Positions 50,276 to 59,567 of a stretch of DNA of 64,000 nucleotides are shown piece after piece; position 1 is the stretch's first letter; the number at the start of each line of letters is the position of its first letter. Source of the stretch: Streptomyces cyaneofuscatus (lineage in GTDB: Bacteria; Actinomycetota; Actinomycetes; Streptomycetales; Streptomycetaceae). The stretch is taken from assembly GCF_000718135.1 (NCBI RefSeq), contig NZ_JOEM01000027.1:1-64000 (forward strand). The letters are read 5' to 3'. The position numbers and the translations under genes are program-made. The notes under the pieces are model-generated. The model was not told where the DNA came from, did no database searches, and saw nothing but the letters and a program-made list of their open reading frames with translations.

Positions 50276-50316
50276 CTCAAGGCCTCTCACTGTCCAGCAG
50301 TTTGTATGGCCTTGAG
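50276..50316 (+). promoter_or_regulatory. Inverted repeat before the deacetylase-like lipoprotein gene
   Basis: ctcaaggcc (50276-50284) and ggccttgag (50308-50316) pair perfectly across 23 nt, 42-67 bp downstream of the esterase stop. It could terminate the esterase transcript or be an operator for the next gene. A -10-like TAAAAC follows at 50318-50323. Confidence 0.5.
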
Positions 50317-50342
50317 ATAAAACGACCGCAGATGGGGACGAC

Positions 50343-51623
50343 ATGCGCGACATCAATCGAAGGGGACTGCTCGGCGCGGGGCTCGGCACGGCGGCGGCGA
50401 TCGGGCTCGCCGGCTGCGGTTTCTCCGGTTCCTCCGGCTCCTCGGGGGGCGGCAGCGGCAAGGGTGACACCGGCTCCGGCACCGGCGGCAAGGGCGACAC
50501 CGGCAGCGGCGGCAACAGCGGAAACGGTTCGCCGAAGGACAAGGTCCGGCTGATCGGCGACGGCTCCACCGCCGACACCGGGAAGCAGCCCCGTCAGCCC
50601 GCCGCCCCCGTCCCGCTCGAACCCGGCCAGACGCCGCCGCAGTTCGTGATCTTTTCCTGGGACGGGGCGGGCGAGGTCGGCAACGGCCTCTTCCCGCGCT
50701 TTCTGGAACTGGCCAAGGACCATGACGCGGCGATGACCTTCTTCCTCTCCGGGCTGTATCTGCTGCCCGAGTCGAAGAAATCCCTCTACCGTCCCCCGAA
50801 CAACCCCCGCGGCGCCTCCGACATCGGCTATCTCACCGACGGCCATGTGAAGGACACGCTGAAGTACGTACGCCAGGCCTGGCTGGACGGCCATGAGATA
50901 GGCACGCACTTCAACGGGCACTTCTGTGGCGGCTCCGGATCCGTCGAACGCTGGACCCCCGCGCAATGGCGGAGCGAGATCGATCAGGCTGTGTCGTTCG
51001 TCACGGAATGGAAGACCAACAGCGGGTGGGAGAGCGAGGACCCGCTGCCGTTCGACTACCGAAAGGAGTTGATCGGCGGCCGCACCCCCTGTCTGCTCGG
51101 CCAGGACAATCTCCTGCCGACCGCGAGCAAACTGGGATGGCGTTACGACGCCAGCTCGCCCGGCGGCCGCCAGACGTGGCCCGTCAAGCGCGGCGGCGTC
51201 TGGGATCTCCCGCTCCAGGCCATGCCGTTCCCCGGCCACTCCTTCGAGGTCCTCTCGATGGACTACAACATCCTCGCCAATCAGTCGCAGAATTCGACCA
51301 AGGGGATGCCCTCGCGTTATCCGGGCTGGCGCAAGCAGGCCACCGGCGCGTACATGAACGGTTTCGAGCGCGCCTACACGACGAATCGCGCGCCCTTCTT
51401 CATCGGCAATCACTTCGAGGAGTGGAACGGCGGCATCTATATGGATGCCGTGGAAGAAGTGATCAAGAAGACAGCCGGTAAGAAGGATGTGCGCCTCGTC
51501 TCCTTCCGGCAGTTCGTCGACTGGCTCGACGTGCAGGATCCCGCGGTCCTCGCCAAGCTCCGCACCCTGGAGGTCGGACAGGCACCCGCAGGCGGCTGGA
51601 ACTCCTTCTTTAAACAGGCCTGA
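50343..51623 (+). CDS. Polysaccharide deacetylase-like lipoprotein (Tat signal)
   Basis: A 426-residue exported lipoprotein. The start MRDINRRGLLGAGLGTAAAI has the twin-arginine pattern and ends in a lipobox LAGC (Cys near residue 25). A Gly/Ser/Thr linker (about residues 28-60) precedes a NodB-like domain: FVIFSWDGAGE in place of TFDDG, MTFFLSG, and HEIGTHFNGH, which holds the two His metal ligands. It may deacetylate cell-wall or extracellular glycans. The C terminus is rich in aromatic residues. Start ATG at 50343. Confidence 0.85.
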   Translation: MRDINRRGLLGAGLGTAAAIGLAGCGFSGSSGSSGGGSGKGDTGSGTGGKGDTGSGGNSGNGSPKDKVRLIGDGSTADTGKQPRQPAAPVPLEPGQTPPQFVIFSWDGAGEVGNGLFPRFLELAKDHDAAMTFFLSGLYLLPESKKSLYRPPNNPRGASDIGYLTDGHVKDTLKYVRQAWLDGHEIGTHFNGHFCGGSGSVERWTPAQWRSEIDQAVSFVTEWKTNSGWESEDPLPFDYRKELIGGRTPCLLGQDNLLPTASKLGWRYDASSPGGRQTWPVKRGGVWDLPLQAMPFPGHSFEVLSMDYNILANQSQNSTKGMPSRYPGWRKQATGAYMNGFERAYTTNRAPFFIGNHFEEWNGGIYMDAVEEVIKKTAGKKDVRLVSFRQFVDWLDVQDPAVLAKLRTLEVGQAPAGGWNSFFKQA

Positions 51624-51690
51624 CAAGGGGCTTTACGGGCACCGAGGGGGGTGCGGGAGATCCCCGGAACTGCCATGCGAAACTTTTCAC

Positions 51691-52293
51691 ATGAGCTTTG
51701 GCCGCCCGTCCCGACGCCGCTTCACCCTGCTCGCCGCCACCGCCGTAGCCGGTGCCCTGACGCTGACCGCGTGCGGGGACGGCAACACGGCCCAGGGCGG
51801 CGGCAACACCAACTTCGTCACCGGCAAGGGGGGCATCTCCCGGGTCGCGAAGGAGGAGCGCCCGGACGCGCCGAAGCTCCAGGGCGAGAGCCTGGACGGC
51901 AAGCCGCTCGACCTCGCCGACTACAAGGGCAAGGTCGTCGTGCTCAACGTCTGGGGCTCCTGGTGCGGGCCCTGCCGCCTGGAGGCGAAGTACTTCGCCA
52001 AGGTCTCCGAGGAGACCGCCGACCAGGGCGTGCAGTTCATCGGCATCAACACCCGGGACGCGCAGAAGGACCCCGCGATCAACTTCGAGAAGGACTACGG
52101 GGTCACCTACCCGAGCTTCTTCGACCCGATCGGCAAGCTCATCCTCCGCTTCCCCAAGGGCACCGTGAACCCGAAGGCCATCCCGTCCACCGTGGTGGTC
52201 GACCGGGAGGGGAAGATCGCGGCCCGCACGCTCCAGCCGCTGGACGCCGAGCAGCTGCACGAGATGATCGACCCGATCATCGCGGAGAAGTGA
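51691..52293 (+). CDS. resA: TlpA/ResA-like thiol-disulfide oxidoreductase lipoprotein
   Basis: A 200-residue membrane-tethered thioredoxin. The signal peptide (RRRFTLLAATAVAGALTL) ends in a lipobox LTAC. The active-site motif WCGPC lies at residues 91-95, in the TlpA fold (VVVLNVWGSWCGPCRLEAKY, then STVVVDREGKI with the cis-Pro nearby). It reduces disulfides of apocytochromes c outside the membrane. It leads a resA-ccdA-resB-ccsB operon with small gaps. Start ATG at 51691. Confidence 0.92.
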   Translation: MSFGRPSRRRFTLLAATAVAGALTLTACGDGNTAQGGGNTNFVTGKGGISRVAKEERPDAPKLQGESLDGKPLDLADYKGKVVVLNVWGSWCGPCRLEAKYFAKVSEETADQGVQFIGINTRDAQKDPAINFEKDYGVTYPSFFDPIGKLILRFPKGTVNPKAIPSTVVVDREGKIAARTLQPLDAEQLHEMIDPIIAEK

Positions 52294-52297
52294 TCCG

Positions 52298-53119
52298 GTG
52301 ATCCCGCTCGCCGCGTACAACGACACCGTCGCGCTCGCCCCGTACAACGACACCGTCGCGAGCACGCTCACGCTGGCCGCGTACAACGAGACCGTCGTCG
52401 GCGGGGCCCTGCTGCTGGCCGTGCCCATCGCCCTGCTGGCCGGGCTCGTCTCCTTCTTCTCGCCCTGCGTCCTGCCGCTCGTCCCCGGCTATCTGAGTTA
52501 CGTCACCGGGGTCAGCGGCACCGACCTGGCCGACGCCCGGCGGGGCCGGGTGGTGGCGGGCGCCTCGCTCTTCGTCCTCGGCTTCACCGCCGTGTTCGCC
52601 TCCACCGGGGCGCTCTTCGGCTACTTCGGTGACGAGCTCCAGATGCACTCCGAGGTGCTCAACAAGGTCCTCGGCGGGCTGATGATCCTCATGGGGATCT
52701 TCTTCATGGGGCTGCTGCCGGGGGTGACGCAGCGCGAGTTCCGCTTCCACAAGCGGCCGGTGACCGGTCTGGCCGGAGCACCGTTGCTCGGCGCCCTGTT
52801 CGGGATCGGCTGGACCCCGTGCATCGGCCCGACGCTCTCCTCCGTGCTGGCGCTCTCGGCCCAGAGCGCCACCGCCGGACGTGGCGCGATACTGACCGTC
52901 GCGTACTGTCTCGGACTCGGCGTCCCGTTCATCCTGGCCGCGGTCGCCTTCCGTAAGGCGCTCGGCGCGTTCGGCTGGGTCAAGCGCCACTACGCCTGGG
53001 TCATGCGGATCGGCGGCGGCATGATGATCGTGACCGGACTCCTGCTGCTGACGGGCGTGTGGGCGACGCTCATGCAGCAGATGCAGGGCTGGTCCAGCGG
53101 CTTCGTTGTGGGGATCTGA
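52298..53119 (+). CDS. ccdA: Cytochrome c biogenesis protein CcdA
   Basis: A 273-residue integral membrane protein with about six helices that moves electrons from cytoplasmic thioredoxin to ResA. The two redox Cys are in FFSPCVLPLVPGYL and GWTPCIGPTL. The GTG at 52298 starts 4 bp after the resA stop. The N terminus is unusual: the unit LA(A/P)YN(D/E)TV occurs three times (encoded by imperfect 27-bp repeats at about 52305-52396), whereas related proteins as I recall have one. Confidence 0.93.
   Translation: MIPLAAYNDTVALAPYNDTVASTLTLAAYNETVVGGALLLAVPIALLAGLVSFFSPCVLPLVPGYLSYVTGVSGTDLADARRGRVVAGASLFVLGFTAVFASTGALFGYFGDELQMHSEVLNKVLGGLMILMGIFFMGLLPGVTQREFRFHKRPVTGLAGAPLLGALFGIGWTPCIGPTLSSVLALSAQSATAGRGAILTVAYCLGLGVPFILAAVAFRKALGAFGWVKRHYAWVMRIGGGMMIVTGLLLLTGVWATLMQQMQGWSSGFVVGI
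52305..52396 (+). repeat. In-frame tandem repeat at the start of ccdA
   Basis: Two near-identical copies of a 27-bp unit (ctcgccgcgtacaacgacac...) followed, after a short insert, by a third (ctggccgcgtacaacgagac...) encode a repeated AYNDTV/AYNETV peptide. Confidence 0.75.
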
Positions 53120-53123
53120 GTTC

Positions 53124-54968
53124 ATGAGCAAGGCGAACAGCAGCACGGACACCGGTGCTCGTACCGACGCCGCCGGGGCCGGGACCGAGGCCGAGCGCGA
53201 GCAGGAGCGCGTCGACCACGCGGCCGGCGAGCAGCTCTCCACCGCGCCCCGCGAGGAGCGCCCCGAGACCGAGTCCGAGTCCGGGACCGGCGTCCCCGCC
53301 ATGGGCGTGGTCGGCTGGATCCGCTGGTTCTGGCGTCAGCTCACCTCGATGCGGGTCGCGCTGATCCTGCTCTTCCTGCTCTCGCTCGGCGCCATTCCCG
53401 GCTCGCTGATCCCGCAGACCAGCGTCGACGACCTGAAGGTCCAGAACTTCAAGGACCAGCACACCACCCTCACGCCGATCTACGAGAAGCTCCAGCTCTT
53501 CGACGTCTACAGCTCGGTGTGGTTCTCCGCGATCTACATCCTGCTGTTCGTCTCGCTCATCGGCTGCATCGTGCCGCGCACCGGTCAGTTCGTCGGCCAG
53601 CTCCGCAGCCGCCCGCCGGGCGCCCCGAAGCGGCTGACCCGGCTGCCCGCGTACACCACCTGGCGCACGGAGGCCGAGCCCGAGGCGGTCCGCGAGGCGG
53701 CCCTCGGCGTGCTGGGCAAGCGGCGCTTCCGGGCCCACCCGGTGGGTGACGCGGTCGCCGCCGAGAAGGGCTACCTCCGCGAGGCCGGGAACCTCATCTT
53801 CCACATCGCGCTGATCGTGATGCTGGTGGCCTTCGCCGCCGGGCAGCTGTTCAAGTCCGAGGGCGGCAAGCTGGTCGTGGAGGGCGACGGCTTCGCCAAC
53901 ACGCTCACCCAGTACGACGACTTCAAGTCCGGCTCGCTCTACGACTCCGACTCGCTGGCCCCCTTCAGCTTCGTCCTGGACGACTTCGTCGGTACGTACG
54001 AGGAGAGCGGCCCGCAGCGCGGCACGCCCCGTACCTTCGAGGCCCGGGTGAAGTACACCGAGGGCGCGGACGGCCCCGAGCGCAAGAGCGTCATCCGCGT
54101 CAACGAACCGCTCGTCGTGGACGGCACCAAGGTCTACCTCATCGCCCACGGTTACGCCCCGGTCGTCACCGTCCGGGACGGCAAGGGCAAGGTCGTCCTG
54201 CGGAGCTCCGTACCTCTGCTGCCGATCGACAACAACATCACCTCGACCGGCGCGATCAAGGTGATGGACGGCTACCGCGACAGATACGGCGTCAAGACGC
54301 AGCTCGGCTTCAAGGCCTTCTTCGTGCCGACCTTCGCGGGCCACGGCAAGGGCCAGATGTTCTCGCAGTTCCCCGGCGCGGAGTTCCCGGTGCTGGCACT
54401 GAGCGCCTACCGGGGCTCCCTCGGGGTGGACTCCGGCCTGCCGCAGAACGTGTACCAGCTCGACACGTCCAAGATGAAGGAGTTCAAGAACGAGGACGGC
54501 GAGCTCCTCAAGAAGATGCTGCGCCCCGGCGAGAAGCTGGACCTGGCCGACGGCGAGGGCTCCATCACCTTCGACGGCATCGAGGAGTGGGCGAGCTTCC
54601 AGATCTCGCAGCAGCCGGGCAACGGCTGGGCGCTCGGCGGCGCCATCGCGGCCATCGCCGGGCTCGCCGGATCGCTGTTCATCCAGCGCCGCCGGGTCTG
54701 GGTCCGGGCGGTCCGCGGCGAGGACGGGGTGACCGTCGTGGAGATGGCGGGCCTCGGCCGCAGCGAGTCCGCGAAGCTGCCGGAGGAGCTGGGCGACCTC
54801 GCGGCCGCCCTGATCACGACGGCGCCGGTCGCGCCGGAGAAACCCGTCGCGCCGGAGAAACCCGTCGCGCCGGAGAAACCTGACGCGCCGGAGAAACCTG
54901 ACGCGAACGAGGCCGGGAGCCGGCCCGTACACCCTGCTGACGCACCTGCCGAAGGGGCTGAGAAGTGA
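53124..54968 (+). CDS. resB: Cytochrome c biogenesis protein ResB (Ccs1)
   Basis: A 614-residue membrane protein that, with CcsB, carries haem out and attaches it to apocytochrome c (System II). A charged N-terminal region of about 65 residues precedes the first helix; transmembrane helices include VALILLFLLSLGAIPGSLIP, SAIYILLFVSLIGCIV, LIFHIALIVMLVAFAAG and a final one near residue 510. A large extracytoplasmic domain lies between. The C-terminal tail has a VAPEKP hexapeptide repeat. The ATG at 53124 is used; a later Met near residue 60 is an alternative. The gene overlaps ccsB by 4 bp. Confidence 0.92.
   Translation: MSKANSSTDTGARTDAAGAGTEAEREQERVDHAAGEQLSTAPREERPETESESGTGVPAMGVVGWIRWFWRQLTSMRVALILLFLLSLGAIPGSLIPQTSVDDLKVQNFKDQHTTLTPIYEKLQLFDVYSSVWFSAIYILLFVSLIGCIVPRTGQFVGQLRSRPPGAPKRLTRLPAYTTWRTEAEPEAVREAALGVLGKRRFRAHPVGDAVAAEKGYLREAGNLIFHIALIVMLVAFAAGQLFKSEGGKLVVEGDGFANTLTQYDDFKSGSLYDSDSLAPFSFVLDDFVGTYEESGPQRGTPRTFEARVKYTEGADGPERKSVIRVNEPLVVDGTKVYLIAHGYAPVVTVRDGKGKVVLRSSVPLLPIDNNITSTGAIKVMDGYRDRYGVKTQLGFKAFFVPTFAGHGKGQMFSQFPGAEFPVLALSAYRGSLGVDSGLPQNVYQLDTSKMKEFKNEDGELLKKMLRPGEKLDLADGEGSITFDGIEEWASFQISQQPGNGWALGGAIAAIAGLAGSLFIQRRRVWVRAVRGEDGVTVVEMAGLGRSESAKLPEELGDLAAALITTAPVAPEKPVAPEKPVAPEKPDAPEKPDANEAGSRPVHPADAPAEGAEK
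54826..54905 (+). repeat. 18-bp tandem repeat in the resB 3' end
   Basis: The 18-bp unit gtcgcgccggagaaaccc recurs about four times in frame, encoding VAPEKP three times and then DAPEKP. It forms a short disordered tail. Confidence 0.85.
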
Positions 54969-56041
54969 ATCTCGCCGCCGCAACCAACGAGAGCCTGGCG
55001 CACACCAGCAATGTGCTGATCTATTCGTCGATGGCCGTCTACACCCTGGCCTTCTTCGCGCACATCGCGGAGTGGGTCCTCGGCAGCCGCAGCAAGGTCG
55101 GCCGCACGGCCGCCGCGCTGTCCGGCTCCGCGGCCGGCGCCTCCGCCCCGGTGGTCGTCGCCCAGGGCGGCTCCACCGCCGTGCTGGAGCGGCCGAAGGT
55201 CGTCACCCGCTCCGCCGCCGGGACCCGGGACGTGCCGGACGGGCCTGGCGCCGCGGGCGGGACGTTCAAGGGCGACCTGTGGGGCCGGATCGCGGTCTCG
55301 CTGACCGTGGTGGCCTTCGCCGTGGAGGCGGGCGGGGTCATCACCCGTGCCCTGTCGGTGCAGCGGGCGCCCTGGGCCAACATGTACGAGTTCTCGATCA
55401 CCTTCTCCACCGTGGCGGTCGGCTCCTACCTCGTGCTGCTCGCGCTGAAGAAGAACGTCCGCTGGATCGGCCTCCCGCTGGTCACCACGGTCCTCCTGGA
55501 CCTCGGCATCGCAGTCACGACGCTCTACACCGACAGCGACCAGCTGGTGCCCGCGCTGCACTCGTACTGGCTGTGGATCCACGTCTCGACCGCGATCATC
55601 TGCGGGGCGGTCTTCTACCTCGGCGCGGTCGGCACGGTGCTCTACCTCTTCCGCGACAGCTACGAGAACAAGCTCGCGGGCGGCGGTACGCCGGGGAAGT
55701 TCGCCGCTTCCGTCATGGAGCGGCTGCCCTCCGCGTCCTCGCTGGACAAGTTCGCGTACCGGATCAACGCGGCGGTCTTCCCGCTCTGGACGTTCACGAT
55801 CATCGCGGGCGCGATCTGGGCGGGCGACGCCTGGGGCCGGTACTGGGGCTGGGACCCCAAGGAGGTCTGGTCCTTCATCACCTGGGTCGCCTACGCCGCC
55901 TACCTGCACGCCCGCGCCACGGCCGGCTGGAAGGGCCGCAAGGCCGCCTACCTGGCGCTGGTCGCCTTCGCCTGCTGGCTGTTCAACTACTACGGCGTGA
56001 ACATCTTCGTCACCGGTCTGCACTCCTACGCCGGGGTCTGA
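54965..56041 (+). CDS. ccsB: Cytochrome c biogenesis protein CcsB (CcsA/ResC family)
   Basis: A 358-residue membrane protein with about eight helices. The haem-handling WWD signature is WAGDAWGRYWGWDPKEVWSF (about residues 283-302). Conserved His pairs include LHSYWLWIHVS and the final LHSY. A hydrophilic Ala/Pro-rich insert (about residues 45-110) lies between the first and second helices, as in other actinobacteria. It pairs with ResB in System II. The GTG start overlaps the resB stop by 4 bp. A strong bidirectional terminator ends the operon. Confidence 0.94.
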   Translation: MNLAAATNESLAHTSNVLIYSSMAVYTLAFFAHIAEWVLGSRSKVGRTAAALSGSAAGASAPVVVAQGGSTAVLERPKVVTRSAAGTRDVPDGPGAAGGTFKGDLWGRIAVSLTVVAFAVEAGGVITRALSVQRAPWANMYEFSITFSTVAVGSYLVLLALKKNVRWIGLPLVTTVLLDLGIAVTTLYTDSDQLVPALHSYWLWIHVSTAIICGAVFYLGAVGTVLYLFRDSYENKLAGGGTPGKFAASVMERLPSASSLDKFAYRINAAVFPLWTFTIIAGAIWAGDAWGRYWGWDPKEVWSFITWVAYAAYLHARATAGWKGRKAAYLALVAFACWLFNYYGVNIFVTGLHSYAGV

Positions 56042-56049
56042 GACCACGT

Positions 56050-56104
56050 ACGTACGAAGGCGCCCCGGACGGAATCCGAAACCGTCCGGGGCGCCTTCGT
56101 ACGT
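56050..56104. terminator. Bidirectional terminator between ccsB and the ALDH gene
   Basis: A perfect 23-bp stem (56050-56072 with 56082-56104, containing gaaggcgccccggacgg) closes a 9-nt loop between convergent genes. Confidence 0.87.
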
Positions 56105-56108
56105 GTCG

Positions 56109-57434
56109 TCAGCTCAGCGGGGTGTCCAGGACCGCCTTGCGGTGGCTGAACGTCTCCAGGGAGTACCGGCCGTGGTAGCTGCCCATGCCGCTCTCGCCGA
56201 CCCCGCCGAACGGCAGGTCCGAGACGGTCAGATGGGCCAGCGGCAGCCCGATGCCGACGCCGCCCGACGAGGTCTCGGCCAGCAGCCGGTCCCGTACGGC
56301 GGGGGAGTCGGTGAACGCGTACAGCGCCAGCGGCTTGTCCCGGTCGTTGATGAAGCGGATCGCCTCATCCAGGCCGTCCACCGTGACCAGGGGCAGGATC
56401 GGGCCGAAGATCTCCTCGCCCATCACGGGCGCGTCCGGCGCGACATCGGCCAGCACGGTCGGCGCGATGTACTTGGTGTCCCGGTCGTGGGCGCCGCCGG
56501 TCACCGTACGGCCGGAGTCCAGCAGGCCCGTCAGCCGGTCGAAGTGACGCTCGTTCACGATCCGCCCGTACTCCGGGTGCTCCGCCGGGTCCGCCCCGAA
56601 CAGCCCCTCCACGGCGGCCGCCAGCGCCTCCGCGAGGGCCGGGGCGGTCTCCGGGTCGGTCAGTACGTAGTCGGGGGCGACGCAGGTCTGCCCGGCGTTG
56701 AGGAACTTGCCCGAGGCGAGCCGCCCGGCCACGGCCTTCAGGTCCGTACCCCGGTCGACGAAGACGGGCGACTTGCCGCCGAGCTCCAGCGTGACCGGGG
56801 TGAGGTGCTTGGCGGCGGCCGTCATGACGATCCGGCCGACCGTGCCGTTGCCGGTGTAGAAGATGTGGTCGAAGTGCTGTTCCAGCAGGGCGGTGGTCTC
56901 CTCGACCGCGCCCTCCACGACCCCGACCGCCTCCGTGTCCAGGTACTGCGGGAGCAGCCGGGCCACGGCGGCGGAGGTCGCGGGCGCCAGCTCGCTGGGC
57001 TTGGCCACCACACAGTTCCCGGAGGCCAGGGCGCCCACGACGGGGGCGAGCAGCAGCTGCACCGGGTAGTTCCAGGGCGCGATGACCAGGACGACGCCGA
57101 GCGGGTCCAGCACGGTCTGCGCGGTGGCCCCGGTGGGCGCGAGATGCGCCGGTACGGGGGCGGGCTCGGGCCGCAGCCAGTCGGCGAGGTGCTCCAGGGT
57201 GTGGTCGATCTCCCGGACCGTGAAGTCGATCTCGGTCCGGTACGCCTCCTTGCGGCTCTTGCCCAGGTCGGCGCGGAGGGCGTCCGCGAGGTCGTCGCCG
57301 TGCTCGGTGAGGAGGGCGCGCAGCCGCTCCAGCTGGCCGGTGCGCCAGGCGAGGTCCTTGGTGCGGCCGGTGCGGAAGGTGGCGCGGAGGCGGGCGACGA
57401 GGTCGGCGGGGGTCTCGGTGGGGGTGGCGGGCAT
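56109..57434 (-). CDS. Aldehyde dehydrogenase family protein
   Basis: A 441-residue NAD(P)-dependent aldehyde dehydrogenase. Catalytic Glu is in LTPVTLELGGKSPVF and catalytic Cys in GQTCVAPDYVL. IAPWNYPVQLLLAP is the typical substrate-channel block. The sequence and length fit the fatty aldehyde/coniferyl aldehyde dehydrogenase group. The ATG at 57434 has GAGGAG eight bases upstream. A 14-bp palindrome lies 19 bp upstream of the start, probably an operator. Confidence 0.9.
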   Translation of the reverse strand: MPATPTETPADLVARLRATFRTGRTKDLAWRTGQLERLRALLTEHGDDLADALRADLGKSRKEAYRTEIDFTVREIDHTLEHLADWLRPEPAPVPAHLAPTGATAQTVLDPLGVVLVIAPWNYPVQLLLAPVVGALASGNCVVAKPSELAPATSAAVARLLPQYLDTEAVGVVEGAVEETTALLEQHFDHIFYTGNGTVGRIVMTAAAKHLTPVTLELGGKSPVFVDRGTDLKAVAGRLASGKFLNAGQTCVAPDYVLTDPETAPALAEALAAAVEGLFGADPAEHPEYGRIVNERHFDRLTGLLDSGRTVTGGAHDRDTKYIAPTVLADVAPDAPVMGEEIFGPILPLVTVDGLDEAIRFINDRDKPLALYAFTDSPAVRDRLLAETSSGGVGIGLPLAHLTVSDLPFGGVGESGMGSYHGRYSLETFSHRKAVLDTPLS

Positions 57435-57452
57435 GTGGGGGCTCCTCAAGAG

Positions 57453-57466
57453 GGTCACGCGTGACC
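57453..57466. promoter_or_regulatory. 14-bp perfect palindrome upstream of the ALDH gene
   Basis: GGTCACGCGTGACC is an exact palindrome, 19-32 bp upstream of the ALDH start on the minus strand, overlapping a TACGGT -10 candidate (57470-57465). A TetR-like repressor would suit it; none is adjacent. Confidence 0.5.
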
Positions 57467-57577
57467 GTAAAAGAAGGACGCGCGCTGCGTTACCCCTTCG
57501 AGGATGGCCGACGCCACCCGCCTGACGCGCCCACCGCGCCGGTCGGAAAGATCACCCCTGCCGGGAGGAATAGCCCG

Positions 57578-57964
57578 TCAGGAAGTGGGCGGGGTCTTGT
57601 CGTCAGGGCCCGTACCGCCCTCGCGGCGTCCCCGCTCCTCCTCCTCGGCGGCCGCGCGCTCGGCCGCCTTGGCGTCCTTGTCGTCCTTGAGGGACTTCAG
57701 GAAGTCCGGGTTGTCGTCCGGGGCCACCCACTGCTGCCGCCTGCCGCCCGGCTGCCACGAGGAGAGTCCGGCGCCCCCGGCCGCGCTGTGCCGCACCTTG
57801 CCCGCGAAGAGCCAGCCGATCGAGCCGACGACCCAGAACAGCAGGATGATGAAGACCCAGGCGATCTTGGGCAGATGCTTGGTGTCCTCCTCCGAGGTGT
57901 TCAGGCAGTCGATGAAGGCGTAGATCATCAGCGCCAGCGGCAGGATGAACATCAGGGCTCTCAT
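57578..57964 (-). CDS. PLDc_N domain membrane protein
   Basis: A 128-residue protein with two transmembrane helices ([20 protein letters not shown] and [20 protein letters not shown]) forming a PLDc_N domain, the membrane part found at the N terminus of cardiolipin synthases but here alone. The C terminus is charged (Lys/Asp/Glu-rich) and cytoplasmic. Function unknown. The ATG at 57964 begins the first helix. It is divergent from the UbiD gene. Confidence 0.83.
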   Translation of the reverse strand: MRALMFILPLALMIYAFIDCLNTSEEDTKHLPKIAWVFIILLFWVVGSIGWLFAGKVRHSAAGGAGLSSWQPGGRRQQWVAPDDNPDFLKSLKDDKDAKAAERAAAEEEERGRREGGTGPDDKTPPTS

Positions 57965-58109
57965 GGCGCGTCCCCCAGTGGAGCGGGCGGCGGGGCTCGG
58001 TGTTCCCCGGTGTCGCGGCCAGGGTACCGGCTGACCGCCGCCGAACCGGGGCCAGGAGCCGGGGGAGCCCCGGCGGGGGCGCGGAGGCGGGGATGACAAA
58101 CTGGACCGC

Positions 58110-59567
58110 ATGGCTTACGACGATCTCCGCTCCCTGCTCCGGGCTCTTGAACGCGATGGTGATCTCAAGCGCGTCAAGGCCGAGGTCGACCCCTATCTGG
58201 AGGTCGGCGAGATCGTCGACCGGGTGAACAAGGCGGGCGGCCCCGCCCTGCTCTTCGAGAACGTCAAGGGGTCCTCGATGCCCCTGGCCATGAACGTCTT
58301 CGGCACCGACCGGCGCCTGCTCAAGGCGCTCGGGCTGAAGTCGTACAGCGACATCAGCGACAAGATCGGCGGGCTGCTCAAGCCGGAGCTGCCGCAGGGC
58401 TTCGTCGGCGTCCGGGAGGCCTTCGGCAAGCTCGGCTCGATGGTCCACGTACCGCCGAAGAAGGTGAAGTCGGACGACGCGCCGGTCCAGGAAGTCGTGC
58501 TGAAGGGCGACGACGTCGACCTGGAGCAGCTGCCCGCGCTCTTCACCTGGCCCGGCGACGGCGGCTCCTTCTTCAACCTGGGCCTCACCCACACCAAGCA
58601 CCCCGAGACCGGCGTACGGAACCTGGGGCTCTACCGCCTCCAGCGCCACGACAAGCGCACCATCGGGATGCACTGGCAGATCCACAAGGACTCCGCCAAC
58701 CACTACCAGGTCGCCGCCCGGCGCGGTGAGCGGCTGCCGGTCGCCATCGCCTTCGGGGCCCCGCCCGCCGTGACGTACGCCTCCACCGCACCGCTGCCCG
58801 GGGACATCGACGAGTACCTCTTCGCCGGGTTCGTCCAGGGCAAGCGGATCGAGATGGTCGACTGCAAGACCGTGCCGCTCCAGGTCCCGGCCCAGGCCGA
58901 GGTCGTCATCGAGGGCTGGCTGGAGCCGGGCGAGATGCTGCCGGAGGGCCCGTTCGGGGACCACACCGGCTTCTACACCCCGCAGGAACCGTTCCCCGCA
59001 CTGACCATCGACTGCGTGACCATGCGGAAGCGGCCGCTGCTCCAGTCCATCGTGGTGGGCCGCCCGCCCACCGAGGACGGGCCGCTGGGCCGGGCAACGG
59101 AACGGTTCTTCCTGCCGTTGCTGAAGATCATCGTGCCGGACATCGTGGACTACCACCTGCCCGAGGCGGGCGGCTTCCACAACTGCGCGATCGTCTCGAT
59201 CGACAAGAAGTACCCGAAGCACGCGCAGAAGGTGATGAGCGCGATCTGGGGTGCGCACATGATGTCGCTGACCAAGCTGATCGTGGTCGTCGACTCCGAC
59301 TGCGACGTCCACGATCTGCACGAGGTCGCCTGGCGGGCGCTCGGCAACACCGACTACGCCCGGGACCTCACGGTCACCGAGGGCCCGGTCGACCACCTGG
59401 ACCACGCCTCGTACCAGCAGTTCTGGGGTGGCAAGGCGGGCATCGACGCCACCCGGAAGCTGCCCACCGAGGGCTACACCCGGGACGGAGGCTGGCCGGA
59501 GATGGTCGAGTCCGACCCGGAGACGGCGGCGAAGGTCGACCGCCGCTGGAAGGAGTACGGACTGTGA
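58110..59567 (+). CDS. Menaquinone biosynthesis decarboxylase (UbiD family, MqnL-like)
   Basis: A 485-residue prenylated-FMN-dependent decarboxylase. Motifs include [20 protein letters not shown] at the start, [14 protein letters not shown], and the [10 protein letters not shown] region with catalytic Glu before it ([13 protein letters not shown]). In the futalosine pathway it decarboxylates the prenylated naphthoate. The ATG at 58110 is probably leaderless (CAAACT seven bases upstream). It overlaps the UbiA gene by 4 bp; UbiX, which makes its cofactor, is close by. Confidence 0.92.
   Translation: MAYDDLRSLLRALERDGDLKRVKAEVDPYLEVGEIVDRVNKAGGPALLFENVKGSSMPLAMNVFGTDRRLLKALGLKSYSDISDKIGGLLKPELPQGFVGVREAFGKLGSMVHVPPKKVKSDDAPVQEVVLKGDDVDLEQLPALFTWPGDGGSFFNLGLTHTKHPETGVRNLGLYRLQRHDKRTIGMHWQIHKDSANHYQVAARRGERLPVAIAFGAPPAVTYASTAPLPGDIDEYLFAGFVQGKRIEMVDCKTVPLQVPAQAEVVIEGWLEPGEMLPEGPFGDHTGFYTPQEPFPALTIDCVTMRKRPLLQSIVVGRPPTEDGPLGRATERFFLPLLKIIVPDIVDYHLPEAGGFHNCAIVSIDKKYPKHAQKVMSAIWGAHMMSLTKLIVVVDSDCDVHDLHEVAWRALGNTDYARDLTVTEGPVDHLDHASYQQFWGGKAGIDATRKLPTEGYTRDGGWPEMVESDPETAAKVDRRWKEYGL

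Noticed and set aside
57603-59405. 600-codon minus-strand frame opposite the UbiD gene
   Set aside because: Low-complexity composition and no motifs; the plus-strand UbiD gene is certain.
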